Both the position numbers and the translations under genes were made by a program. DNA of 64,000 nucleotides from Isoetes taiwanensis (lineage: Eukaryota; Streptophyta; Lycopodiopsida; Isoetales; Isoetaceae). This document shows positions 43,626-54,988 of this stretch, piece by piece; positions within the stretch are counted from its first letter, which is position 1; each line of letters starts with the position of its first letter. The notes under the pieces are model-generated. The model was given only the letters and a program-made list of their open reading frames with translations, was not told where the DNA came from and ran no database searches. The DNA lies in assembly GCA_021234155.1 (NCBI GenBank), contig JAJEKV010000006.1, positions 10,077,003 to 10,141,002 on the forward strand, in the 5' to 3' direction.

Positions 43626-44934
43626 GTCACGTATGAATTTTTACCCCAAAATTGCAAAAGGGCATGCCTGGCTCATGCCATGAAGAAGTAATCGGTGATA
43701 AGGTAGTGCGACTTCTAATACTAGTTCTCTATTATTCCTCCATTATCAATTTCTTCAAGAAATGCTAGAATTTTAGCCTGGAGAACAATAATCATCAGTT
43801 TTTGTAACTCATTTTGATATTTACAGTTCTGGTATACACATTACTGGTCATAAAGGCAGGTGAAGAACTAACCTCAAATAGCTGTAGCAATGGCGAAGAG
43901 GAACGACGTAAAGCATTTCGTGCTTGCTTTTCCACTTTGTGCCATGCAACCATAGCTGCTGAGCTTTTCTCATGCCCACTCTTCCCTTGTGAACGTGCAT
44001 TGTGTAGCCATCGTGCCTAAATGCCAATCAAGCATGCTTAGCTTATCTGAATAGTATCCATTTTTTCTCACTTATTACAGCATCGAAAGTATATCCAAAA
44101 TGGTATTCCTCCTTGCATATAACACAACCCAAAGAACTGACACTTTTAAAATGGCCATATATGGATGATTGGTTTAATCATTCTTATAACTTTTTAATCA
44201 AACCAAATAATAAGTTACTTCGGCACTGCACACTGACACACCTTTGAGCCCACATAATCCTCCAGTTAGCCTCTTTACAAGATACTCAACACATACAAAG
44301 GTTCACAGGACGAAAAAATGTCATGTAACGTATCTAGGCTACATGACTACCTGCACAGAGGACCATAAAGCACCATAACCACCATCAAGCTAGTCCAACA
44401 TGCTATTTCGGAATAGTGATGTTAATTCAGTGAGGTGCTTATGAATGCACCACCAAGGTGCTTCCTCCAAACAGGCAATTTGTCTGCATAATGATATACA
44501 TAAACAACGCTTGATGCTTGATGCATTTTGCCCATGGCTTACCCGCCTGGCTCATGAATGTTCAGTCATTAAAGTTCACGTTTTTAGCATTTACAAACTG
44601 AATTTCATCTTATATCCTCTGCAAGAAAGAAGTAAATGAACAACATATAGAAGGGGAAAATACTTGTGGAACAATGGTTACCTGAATATCCATATCAATT
44701 GTTCGGAAAGGCTCCCATGCAGCCATGATTTCTGCTGTATGAACTCCAATCTCAGTTAGCTGCTCGAAAGGAGCATACTCCGTTGTCCTGTTACAGGTTG
44801 AAGACGATATGAGACCAAGAAATTTTGCACATCAAAACTAGAGACAATTATTCTACATACCCCAAGGGGGAGGAGAGCTTATAATAATACCTAGAATGAA
44901 ATTTCAAATTCGTCAAACGATAACAGTTTGATTG

Positions 44935-45157
44935 TATTGGATATTAAGGTATTTTAAGCAAGAGATGACTTGGCAGTTCAGTTTACGTTGATTTAGTTAA
45001 ACCACATTTTGCTGATCTCCTTTTGGAACGGAGCTATTTCTGGAATTAGGTATGGCGGTTGCATGTTGCTTAATGCAGCACCGTCATCTCATGTATAAAG
45101 GAGGCACTTTTATAATAGAAGAACTGCTTGTTGTGCAATGCTTTTCGTGTTATATTA
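44935..45157 (+). repeat. left LTR of the copia element
   Basis: About 223 bases from TATTGGATATTAAGG to TTCGTGTTATATTA, directly before the primer-binding site. The ends are not the usual TG..CA. A TATAAA at 45095 and TTTTATAATAG downstream are plausible promoter parts. Only its last 13 bases recur at the right end. Confidence 0.7.
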
Positions 45158-45169
45158 TGGTATCAGAGC
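45158..45169 (+). promoter_or_regulatory. primer-binding site, tRNA-iMet type
   Basis: TGGTATCAGAGC directly follows the LTR. This is the standard binding site of Ty1/copia elements, complementary to the 3' end of initiator methionine tRNA. Confidence 0.85.
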
Positions 45170-45191
45170 AGGTCGATTATCTTAGTGTTGT

Positions 45192-46060
45192 GTGAATCGC
45201 TGCTACTGCTGTGTGCATAACGAAATGGGCAAGATTGAAAAGATGTCCCACAGTAATGCATTCTATTGGTTCATCAAGGTCAGGGGAAAATTGGCTGAGA
45301 AGGGATTATGGCACATAATCTCTGGGGACGAGCCAAGACCAGTGCCCGTCTCACATCCTCAGAAAAGCCAAGCTCCAACAGCTGCCCAAATAGTGAAAGG
45401 AGGAACTTCACTACAGATTGAGAGCAAGGGTGAACTAGTAGCAACAGATGTAGGTTTCAAAGGGAGTGAGACTGACAAGCAAGCACTGTTGAAATGGATG
45501 CAGCGAGATTGGGAAGCTCGAAACAAGATCATGAAGTATCTTGATGACACTCAAATTGCTCAGGTTGAAACTGCAGATAGTGCAAAAGATGCGTGGGAGC
45601 AGCTTGTGCTCACTTACAAGAAGAAGCATTTTTCGCAGCAGGCTAATCTCTATTCTATCATCTTCACCACTAAGATGAAAGAATGTGCATCTGCGAGAAG
45701 ACTTTATCTCGAATAAAGGTTGCAAAGACCTTTGCAACTTCGAGGCATGGAGAAGGGAATTGATAATGATCTGGTAGTTGGGGCCATGTTGCTTGGTTTA
45801 CCGACTAGTTATAATAATGTCAAGAATCTTATTGGTTCATGTGAACATGTAGAGTTTGGAGTGGGCCCATCAACGAGATACTAATGGAGGAAACAAACCA
45901 ACTAGGATCCAAGGCAGGGGAAACAAAGAAGGGCAAGCACTCTTAGGAAGACAAGGCGGTGGAGAAACTAGGAAGTGCTTTAAGCGTGGTAAACATGGAC
46001 ATTCTTGGCTAAAAGGCGCCCGAGCCCGGATGAAGGAGAAGAAAAACCAAAGCAAATGAG
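45192..46060 (+). pseudogene. copia gag, frame-broken
   Basis: The first frame (45192-45716) holds the gag core: WLQ-like KWMQRDWEARNKIMKYL and AKDAWEQLVLTYKKK. It then loses frame near 45,700, and a frame at 45856-46059 carries CFKRGKHGHSWLKG, a CCHC knuckle that lacks the second and last Cys. At least two frame changes and stops separate the parts, so no complete gag is encoded. Confidence 0.75.
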
Positions 46061-46168
46061 AAGGAGGATGTAAAGAAAAAGAAGACTCATGCCCAAAGTC
46101 ACAAAGCCTCAAAGGCAAGTGACATAGAGGATTCTGATCAAAGCTGCAGCAGTGACTCATTCGTATCT

Positions 46169-49070
46169 GTGGCCAGAGCCTTTGTGGCTATCTCACAAGG
46201 AAAGCCCTCAGTTAGAAGTAAGGTGTCATGTACTCTTGAAAGCGTTTGGTATTATCTGAAACATGTCATATGTTTGATAAGCACTGTCATACGTTCCATA
46301 GTCCTTGCAACTATGGATAGAGCTGAAGCTTGTTGCAGTCGAGAAGTGCTTTCCATGGGTTTGCTTGCTGAAATGGGACAAGGAACCTGGTACTTAGACT
46401 CAGGTGCCAGTGATCACATGACTGGCAACAAGAAATTGTTCAGACAATTGGAGCTGCTTGCTGGGAACAAGCAAGTCAAAATTGGTAAAGGGAAGTTGAA
46501 TATTCGAGGTGTCGATGTTGTGGTTCTAAAGCTATCAATAGGGAATGTACAGCTCAAGAACACCTTGTTTGTGCCAGATCTAGAGGCAAACCTTATTTCT
46601 ATTTCAAAGATGGATGATGCTGATCTATTTGCTACTTTTGGCAATAGACAATGCGTAGTGAGTGACAAGCAACACCATGTACTGGCTAAAGGAGAACGTG
46701 ATGGAGGCTTGTACAAACTGAGCTGGTACACGAAACAGTCCGCTGCATTAAGTGTTGCCTCAACAAATGAGCACCAAATTTGGCACGAGAGACTAGGACA
46801 TGCAAATTTTCAGTTCTTAAAGAAAATGAGGGAGCAAAAATTTGTGCATGGTCTGCCAAAGATCCAGGCACCTGCAGGAGTTTGTGAGGGCTGTGCTTTG
46901 GGAAAACTCAGCAGAAAGCCATACCACAAAGCAAGGGCACTCATGCAAATCACCCCCTCGAACTTGTTCACATGGATCTATGGGGTCCGGCTCGTGTCAC
47001 GTCTATTGGTGGCTCAAGGTACTTTCTGTTGCTCATTGATGATTTTTCCAGGAAAAACTGGGTGTACTTTATGGCATTCAAATCAGACTCCTTTGAGTAT
47101 TTTAAAAAGTGGAAATTGCTGGTTGAAAACTTCACTAACAAGACTGTTAAGACATTAAGAACAGATCAGGGAGGCGAATTCACAAGTGATGAGTTTTCTG
47201 AATTTCTAACGAGCTTTGGCATACGTCATGAGACGTCAGTCGCCCATGAACACCAGCAAAATGGTGTTGTGGAGCGCAAAAACAGAACCGTGCTTGATTG
47301 TGCAAGGTCCATGCTGCTGTCAAAAGGAATTGATCATAAGTTTTGGGCAGAGGCCATTCACACTGCTGTTTACATTCTTAATAGGGTTCCCACTAAAGCT
47401 CTCCCTGATGGAGTACCGGAAACCATTTGGACTGGCCACAAGCCTACTGTAAAAGACTTCAAAATTTTTGGGTGCACAGCTTATGCACATGTATCCAAAG
47501 AAGAAAGGAGGGGAGGCAAAACTTCTGCCAGAGCAGTCCCTTGCATGTTTGTAGGATATGGAGACACCACCAAAGGCTGCAAACTATATGTTCCTGCCAC
47601 AAGGAAAATGATGATTCGAAGAAGTGTTGTTTTTAATGAACAAGACTTTAGCATTGGCCAGCTCCAGAACCCGCCTGAATTTGATCCATTTGATCAAGGG
47701 CCTGCTGAAAACACTGCAGACTCCAGTGGCTCTGACAGTGACAATGAAGCGGACATCTCAAATACTCTACGTGATGATCTTCACGTCCCTTCAGAACCAG
47801 AATCTGGAGGTGAGGAGGGAGATACTGAAGGGGATGTTGATGAAGCTGTGTCCTTGGAGCCGAGGAGTTCCAGGCCTAAAAGGCCTACTGAAAAAGAATG
47901 CAGGACTATCTCAACAGCAGGAGTCAAAAGGGAGCAGCATATCTGGCCCTGCATAGTAATGCTTCTGAGGAAGAACCCAGCTCGTACATGGAGGCCATGA
48001 AAAGCTCGGACAAACACTTGTGGCTGCAAGCCATGGAGGAGGAGTACGCATCCCTGATTGACAATCACACTTGGGATCTTTGCGATCTGCCAACTGGAAG
48101 GCGAGCAATAACTTGTAAGTGGATCTACAAGTTAAAATTTGATGAGAATAATGTGATTACTAGGTACAAAGCTCGATTGGTTGCTAGGGGCTGCTCGCAA
48201 ACTGCAGGTGTTGACTACCATGAAACGTTTGCCCCTGTTGCTCGTCTTACCTCTGTTCGTGTTGTGCTGGCATTGGCTGCATCTCTTGATTTAGATTTGC
48301 AACAAATGGATGTGAAGTCCGCCTTCTTGCATGGGGTCATTGACGAGGAAGTCTATTTGAAGCAACCACCAGGCTTTGTTGAACCAGACAATGCTGCCAA
48401 GGTTTGCAAACTGAACAAAGCCATATATGGCTTACGACAGTCTCCTAGGCTGTGGTATAAAACCATACATGCCTTCTTCACTGCCCAAGGGTTTGAGCGC
48501 AGTGATGCAGATTGGAACATCTACTCCAAGCGTGTCGGAGCAGAGATCATAATTGTGGTGCTCTATGTAGATGACCTTATCTTGGCATCTAATTCAAAGT
48601 TACTCATGGCTCAGACCAAGAACTCCCTCACACAAAGGTTCCATATGACTAATTTGGGGCCTTTGAAGTACTTTTTGGGCATGCAAGTTCTACGAGACAG
48701 GGCAGCAGGCACTCTCATTCTCCATCAGAATAAGGCGGTTCAGTCATTGCTTGCTAGGTGCAACATGACTCATCCTCGGGGGGTAAGTACACCTGCTGTT
48801 TCCAATCATTTGACCTTTGATATGTGTCCTAGTACTGCTGAAGAAAAAACTCAAATGCAAGACATCCCGTATATAAGTATTGTTGGTTCCCTCATGCACA
48901 TCATGGTGTGTAGCAGGCCTGATATTGCGGAAAGTGTTATAACTGTTAGTCAGTTCATGGAGAATCCAGGGTTAGCACATTGGCAGGCTATGAAACGGCT
49001 CCTTCGCTACCTGCATACCACTTCTAACCTTGGAATTTTGTATCAGAAAACAGATGCCTCTCCTATGGAT
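46169..49070 (+). pseudogene. copia pol: protease, integrase and RT, frame-broken
   Basis: Frame 46169-47158 has the protease motif WYLDSGASDHMTG and the pre-integrase finger (HERLGHANFQFL, then CEGCALGKLSRKPYH). Near 46,965 the frame shifts. Frame 46972-48000 has the integrase core with DLWGP, TDQGGEF and NGVVERKNR as the D,D,E blocks. Near 47,900 it shifts again. Frame 47898-49199 has the RT: KARLVARGCSQTAGVDYHET, MDVKSAFLHG, YGLRQSPRLWY and YVDDLILAS. The expected RNase H after LRYLHTT is absent. Motifs are well kept, so the insertion is not very old. Confidence 0.85.
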
Positions 49071-49443
49071 TCGTGTTATATTAGATTGAACTACAAATCC
49101 AGCTGTTCAATGTGCAGAAATAATTCGCGGATTACACAGCTCCAATCAGGAAGCCGAATTTATAAAAACCCCTTGAAAATACTCCTGTGGATTATCTAAT
49201 GCAAGAAACCTACCACTTTTAATGGCACGATGTTCGTCATTTGTCCCATTTCTAAAGCCAAAATTCATCGCCTTTCCCGAGGAAAAAAGTCGGGCAAGTT
49301 AAACCTAGCCGTTCAAATCCAAGGAAAAGGGCCTAAGTGATGACCATTGATGGTCGAAGATATCCGTAGCCAGGCGCTTGGGCGAAAACGTGAGAAAATG
49401 TATCTTATTTGTGGCAAAGGGGGCTTGTGATGTGAGCATATCT

Positions 49444-50693
49444 AACCAAAATTGGCGTTATGTCGTTATGTCAGATAACCTCTCTTCATCCTCATCCACT
49501 TCAGAATCTTCCTCGTCATCATCTTCCTTGCCTGGTTCACACAAAGCCAATGTGTCCAGGTCAATTTTCCTAGATTTTTTGCTCCTCTTCCTGTAGATCC
49601 ACCATTTCTATCTCATCGTCTTCACCATCTCACATAACTAGCCCACCTTGACTTAATGATTTCATTGTTTCCATTTCTTCATTAGCTTGGCCGAGCAAAA
49701 TATAATAACTAGCAAATGCAAACGGCAAAGAGATATAAGTTACCGTCTTAAGTATAAGCACGCAGCCCGCGGAGCCCCTTGCGCCGCATTCTTGAAGAAA
49801 GTCTTGGATCCTTGCAAATGGGAAACCGCTTCCTCTAAAGCTGGTTTCGGAATCTACATCCCAGAAACATCTGCAAAGCACGTCCGCTGAGCTAACGCAC
49901 TCCGGCTAAAACCTAAAGCAACATCACGGTAGTATGTGAGCTCGCCACTGTTTCCCATGATGTCGATTTCCTTGCAATAGAGTGGATAAATCTCAGTCGC
50001 CACAACTTCCTCGTTGGCATGTGGGGCAGATGCGTACCATTCCAAAAACTTGACATAACAATCCATGGCCAAGTAGATGCAGAAGGTAAAAAGGATGTAG
50101 AGGCATTATAACTGCAGACTGAAGTAGCCGTTGTCTATTCTGAAAGGATACATAGAGCCGTTGTGGAGATTCGTCCCTACATTTTAGGGTTAGGGTTAGG
50201 GTTAGGGAGACATCTTCTTTGTAGGTTGTTTTGGTCTACTCCAAAACTAACATTTGAATGTTATAACTCATCAGAATGTTTAAAAGCTTTTCATACATGT
50301 TGAAGCTCATAAGTGATTGCAAGCTCCGAATAGGCTACAACTGCTTATGCTGCATAGACACAAACATGTTGTTGCAGTTGATATTTGACAAACCAAAACC
50401 TTGCGAATCATTCAGAAGTTTTGGACAAAACCATACTTGCTTAGTGATGTGCATTCCACATTGTATATCTAATATGGTAACTGAATAAATGAGCAACTCT
50501 ATTTTTTGTCATAAGGGCATTGAGGCAGTTGCTTGTAAGGTGGATGTACCCTTAGAAATTTGAAGCTTGCCATATATCACTTGTGAGCAATCACAAGTAC
50601 GTGAGCTAAAATGTATGCTTGAAAATATCTCTTATGGCTATATGAAAGTGTAGATATGACTTGAAAGATGCATGCAAATCTTGTTTCATGCTC
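49444..50693. other. spacer with an unassigned frame
   Basis: A minus-strand frame at 50072-49854 (72 residues, MAMDCYVKFLEWYASAPHAN) followed at 49881-49630 by another with an acidic continuation has protein-like composition but no family I recognise. A captured fragment is possible. Otherwise nothing is supported. Confidence 0.3.
50183..50207 (+). repeat. short interstitial telomere-like repeat
   Basis: One TTTAGGG followed by three TTAGGG units. Plant telomeres are usually TTTAGGG, so three six-base units are slightly unusual, but the tract is only 25 bases. Confidence 0.8.
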
Positions 50694-50990
50694 TTAATAC
50701 CTATCTGGGCCCATAAGGATTGTTTCTTTGCTTGCATACCAAATATTTATTGCTTGGAAAAACAAAGCCTTGAGGCTGATGCATCTATGCTTCTTCTTGA
50801 AGATTTCCAATGAAATAAAGCTGAAATAATATTTGTAGCATTGGACGAGCTTTTGATTCTGTGCTGCAAGAGCTAACACAAACACAACTGTTGTAAGACA
50901 AGCAACTTGGTGCAAAGACTTCCATATAATCAATATCTGTTTGTTGAACATAGTCTTGTGCAACAAAGCGCATCTTATAATATTGAACGG
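50694..50990 (-). pseudogene. copia RT fragment
   Basis: The minus strand reads RFVAQDYVQQTDIDYMEVFA, then in the next frame ACLTTVVFVLALAAQNQKLV. Together these are the KARLVAxGYxQxxGIDYxExFAPVA and VRxxLALAA blocks of copia RT, with a frame change between. No other parts of the element are nearby. Confidence 0.7.
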
Positions 50991-51057
50991 TGCAAACTTT
51001 GATTCAAATGGCCAATAAACATGTTCATGTCGTTGTCATGTACCCTACGTACTCCAC

Positions 51058-51600
51058 CGTGTCAACATGCACCCAAACCAAAGGGGGTTTTGGGGGGATT
51101 CTAATTTAAGTGTGTTGGATGCAATGGTTTGTGTTAATTAATGTCAATGGTAGTTATGGGTTGGTTGTTATTGTAAAAAAAATTTGGGCTATTGTGCATG
51201 TAATATTTGTGCATGGAGATTCCTGGGTGCATATGAATCATAATACAAAATGGTAGTGGAGCTAAAACAAGCCATGACACCTAATGTTAAGTGAGGCATA
51301 ATACCATGACAGACAATAGACAATAGACAACCGGTATGCAACCTGCCTCAAGCACAATTTATGTATAAATAGAATTGTTTCACATTCATGTCATTACATC
51401 ATGATTGAGAAAAAAGCTCCAACTTGCAAACAATGTGAGCCCTTAAGTTCATCTCCACTTGCATGAGTGCTTCACATAACTACCATTAACATTAATTAAT
51501 ACAAACCATTGCATTCCACACTTAAAAATAAAATCCCCCCTTAAACCCCCTTTGGTTTGGGTGCATATTCATACGGGAGGTGACTCCGGGCATTGAGAGC
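51058..51600. mobile_element. repeat family with ~120-base inverted ends (MITE-like)
   Basis: ATGCACCCAAACCAAAGGGG at 51070 begins a block of about 120 bases, including GCAATGGTTTGTGTTAATTA and GGTAGTTATG. It recurs inverted at about 51475-51575. The pair bounds about 500 bases with no coding signal. A third copy lies at 51.8 kb. A related end (GGTGCATATTCACACGGGGG) is in the loop of the inverted repeat at 39.25 kb. Confidence 0.65.
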
Positions 51601-51799
51601 TGTTGGATGAGCATATATGCCTTTTATTCCTCGATCTAGATCGTACATAGAGATCCTCATTTGTGGGGTATATGTGTATAAGTTTTGGTATACTGTATAA
51701 CACAGTTTGCGAAATACTATAAGATTTGAGACAATGTACTATATGGTGTTGATTTTGTACATGTATAACATGATTTTAGGGGCTCTCACGCCCCACGCC

Positions 51800-51960
51800 A
51801 CCCACCCCCCCCCCGGTGTGAATATGCACCCAAACCAAAGGGGATTTAAGGGGGAATTTTATTTTTAAGTGTGGAATGCAATGGTTTGTATTAATTAATG
51901 TTAATGGTAGTTATGCGTTGGTAATTATACTAAAAAAAAATTTTGGCCCTTCGGGCCCTA
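51800..51960. repeat. third copy of the ATGCACCCAAACC repeat
   Basis: A plus-oriented copy follows a run of ten C. It begins GGTGTGAATATGCACCCAAA and continues through AATGCAATGGTTTGTATTAA and ATGGTAGTTATG to a poly-A tract. It could be the other end of an element starting at the inverted copy at 51.58 kb. Confidence 0.65.
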
Positions 51961-53350
51961 ACAAAGGAGGTAAACTTTAATGGCCCTAGGAATTGTGTAA
52001 AGATTGATGGAAAAAATAGAAAAGCATTTAATACAAATCAAACACTTGCATAATTCTCATCATATGATTATGTGAGAATCGATAGAGATATCAACATATT
52101 GCCACAATTTATTGAACTTACATGGCATAGCAAATACTGTAGCATCAATATAAACATATTGAACACATGCATACTGTAGCATCAAACATTCACTGGAGTA
52201 TGAAATATCTGCACTACCATATAACAAGTATGCAAAGTAGACATTACCAACCAGTGGAATATGAAGCACGAAAAAGACAAGCAATGCAATAGGGCATGCT
52301 ACGGGACTTGAACCCATCTTGCTACATTGTAATAGGTTTGTAATACCATAATAAGGCACGAAATAAACACTCATTTGAGATTTAATGATCGTGTGTAAAT
52401 AGCACGACACTTGTCTACGAATGCTCATTAATTTGGTAGCATAAATCAGATTAATCGAAATAATAAGCATTGAAGAGATCTGCAAATAGGAGGTCTGATT
52501 TCTTCAGACGGTTGCACCATTGTACCCCTCCGCATTGCCAAAACCTGTTCCTAGGTCACCATACAGAGTGGTGGAGTTTTTACACGCCTCTCTTTTGGCC
52601 ATCTATACATGAGCCCAAACAAGAATGACCCTGTTGAACATCTTTAGCATTTAGTATTAGTAACAATATGGATGCTGCTACCTGATCTTTCTATAAACCT
52701 GCAGAAACTGTCAAGAGAATGAGCTGCCATGTCCATTGCAATTTACAAGCTACAACTCAAAATGTTGAAAGCAACAAACTAAATAAATTAATGATTTGAT
52801 GTCAAAAGCAACAAACCAAATATATTGTTGAATTGAAAGCAATTGTTCTCATAAATTCTCAAATTGTATCTCGCATGTACAATAAACAGTATTTGGAGCC
52901 TGAGATAGTTGTCTTTCACTAATAGTTCCTTGGTTACATCCAAAAAGTCAAATTTGCAACTGTCTCACCTATCAGAAATACCCTACAGTTGCTTCAAAAG
53001 TGCAAGTAAAGTGGAAAATTGACAACAAGTCTGAAATCAGTCTTTTGGATTACAAGTTAGCATGCTTCTTTGGACTGTTGAAGAGGAGAATCTACATCCA
53101 CAACCATGTGAAAGCATTTGCAAAGAGATCTCAATTTTCACAAAAGACTTATGATGTGAAGAAACAAATTTTTGCATACCTCAAAGGATGTTTGATGTCC
53201 AAGCTGTCCAACAATGTTGTACAAGTCATCTGCATAATGTAGAAGTGACGATTGTAAGACATGCACCTTTGATAAGTTACCCCTTTAGGAAAACTGGACT
53301 GCTAAAAGTTCCCCCTTGTTACAGGGATGGCATGTCTGTGAATTGCTTGG
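51961..53350. other. spacer, no gene seen
   Basis: AT-rich. At about 52,300-52,325 the minus strand has GATGGGTTCAAGTCCCGTAG, a B-box-like T-arm, but no tRNA fold or A box was found with it. The small plus frame 53000-53242 may be an upstream part of the LINE below, without a recognisable motif. Confidence 0.35.
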
Positions 53351-53359
53351 CTGCAATCC

Positions 53360-54988
53360 ATGAAGCTGCATTACTCCAAAAAGCTTTCCATGAAGCTGAA
53401 ATGGTTTTGGAAAAGATTATCCCCCCCTTCTAAAGAGCTGCCATTGACAGACTTGCATGTATGGCAGACATACGCCATACATTTGTACTTTAAGGGAGAG
53501 GACAAGTTATGTTTACCCACAGAAGCTTTTTCTAGCTTTGTGGTTTCTCTTGACGATGTCAAGAACGGTATTGATGGGCTGGCTTGTGGCAAAGCCCGGG
53601 ATATTGATGGACTTGCAGCAGAGCACCTCAAGGATGGCGGATCAGAACTAGCTACCTTTATTTCTGAAATTTTTAACCAAGCTATTAAAGAAGGGTTTCC
53701 TGAAACCTGGACCACCAGTTTGATCCATCCTATATATAAACAGGGTGATGCGCTGTCACCAAGCAATTATAGGACTATTATGATTAGTCCAATTCTTGCC
53801 AAGCTCTTTGGCAAGGTTTTTGACGCTAAACTTACTGCTTGGGCGGATGATCATGGAGCAAGAGCTCGAGGGCAGGCTGGTTTTAGACGTGGCTCCTCCA
53901 CCTTAGATCACTTGATCACTCTTCGCACTATGATAGATGAGGCTAGATCACAGGGGAAACCATTGCTTTGCTGCTTCATTGATTTTGCTAAAGCATTCGA
54001 TACAGTTCCCAGACATAAATTATTGAACCGGCTAACTCAGCTTGGTGTTCCATGTGAATGGGTTCACGCTATTGGGAGGCTTTACAAATCAGTCCGTGGC
54101 AGGGTTATCACCCCCTCTGGTATGACTGATTTAGTCACTAGCGACGTGGGAGTTAAACAAGGGTGCACGCTTTCGCCAACTTTATTCGGACTTTATATCG
54201 ATCAATTGGAGCAGTTTCTCAAACAATCTGGCTGCTGCTTCCCTCGTCTCTTCCATGAACTGGTAATTCTCCTTTTATTTGCTGATGATCTACTCCTATG
54301 CTCCCATACAGTAGAAGACTTACAAAGGCAATTAGATGTGCTTTCGGCAATTTACGCTCCACAGTTTGGTTTTGCCGGTTAATATGAGTAAGACTAAGAT
54401 CCTAGGCTTTGGAATACAGAATGCTACCCTAATGTACCAGGGGAATATGATAGATCAAGCTCAATCCTATAAATATTTAGGACATGAAATTTTTACGGGA
54501 CGTAAACCCTGGACAAAGGGTGTTGATCTCAGAATTGCAGCAGCTTTAAAAGCGTTTTACGCCATGGCAAATATGTGCACACATTCTCACATCACCTATT
54601 GGCCACTTCCGGAAAGAGACTTTTGAGACTCTAGTCATGCCGAGTAATTGCGTATGCTAGTGAAATATGGGGACCATCACTTTCTCGTTCTAAATGGCGA
54701 GAAGTTGAAGCTATTCAAAAGACCTGGCTGCATATGGTTTTGAAAGTGAAAAGGGCGGTTCCATATGAACTGCTGTTATTTGAGTGTGGATCGTTTCCCT
54801 TGGAGATACACTCTATGAGCAACACGCTTAGATACCTTGATCAGAAACATCAAGCAAATGAGAACTCCTTGATTCGGCTTGCTCTTAAGGCAAATGAGAA
54901 ACTCGAAACAGATTTATCTGTCGCCGCAAACTCATTATGCCCATCATCTGTTGTTTCTAAATTGGCATGGTACAGCGTCAACATTTAA
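53360..54988 (+). pseudogene. LINE reverse transcriptase (non-LTR), frame-broken
   Basis: The frame 53360-54382 has RT blocks in order: WTTSLIHPIYKQGDALSPSN (YR follows), AGFRRGSSTLDHLITLRTMI, CCFIDFAKAFDTVPRHKLL, VKQGCTLSPTLFGLYIDQLE and LLLFADDLLLCS with the FADD catalytic pair. At about 54,360 the frame changes and continues SKTKILGF, then YKYLGHEIF. A second change near 54,620 leads to a last frame ending at 54988. These are the post-RT parts of a LINE ORF2. The endonuclease was not found upstream, so the copy is 5'-truncated or decayed. Confidence 0.8.

Larger units (their letters stand above)
44935..49083 (+). mobile_element. Ty1/copia retrotransposon with 3' truncation
   Basis: The element lies between GATTG (44930-44934) and GATTG (49084-49088). 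The empty site, GTTTGATTGAACTAC, is preserved in the first R3H copy at about 25,846. The left LTR is followed by a primer-binding site, gag and pol. Order of parts: gag, zinc knuckle, protease, integrase, reverse transcriptase. RNase H is missing: RT text ends near 49,070 and runs straight into TCGTGTTATATTA, which is the last 13 bases of the left LTR. So the 3' part of pol and nearly all of the right LTR were lost, with the outermost LTR bases and the target duplication kept. Confidence 0.85.
43459..49443 (-). pseudogene. broken second copy of the R3H gene
   Basis: From 43459 to 49443 the sequence matches 23937-26198 closely, apart from a copia insertion (44935-49083) and a deletion. Damage: about 392 bases corresponding to 25394-25785 are missing at the junction after 44877, which removes exons 2 and 3. 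The exon equivalent to 25300-25191 has lost four bases. The exon equivalent to 24252-24145 has two extra bases (GGAATAATAGAG for GGAAATAGAG), giving a stop, and its donor reads GC instead of GT. The exon equivalent to 24494-24351 is intact. The last exon is fused to the PPR frame. Confidence 0.85.

Noticed and set aside
52300-52330. tRNA gene on the minus strand
   Set aside because: Only a T-arm-like GGTTCAAGTCCC is present; no acceptor stem, anticodon arm or A box could be found.
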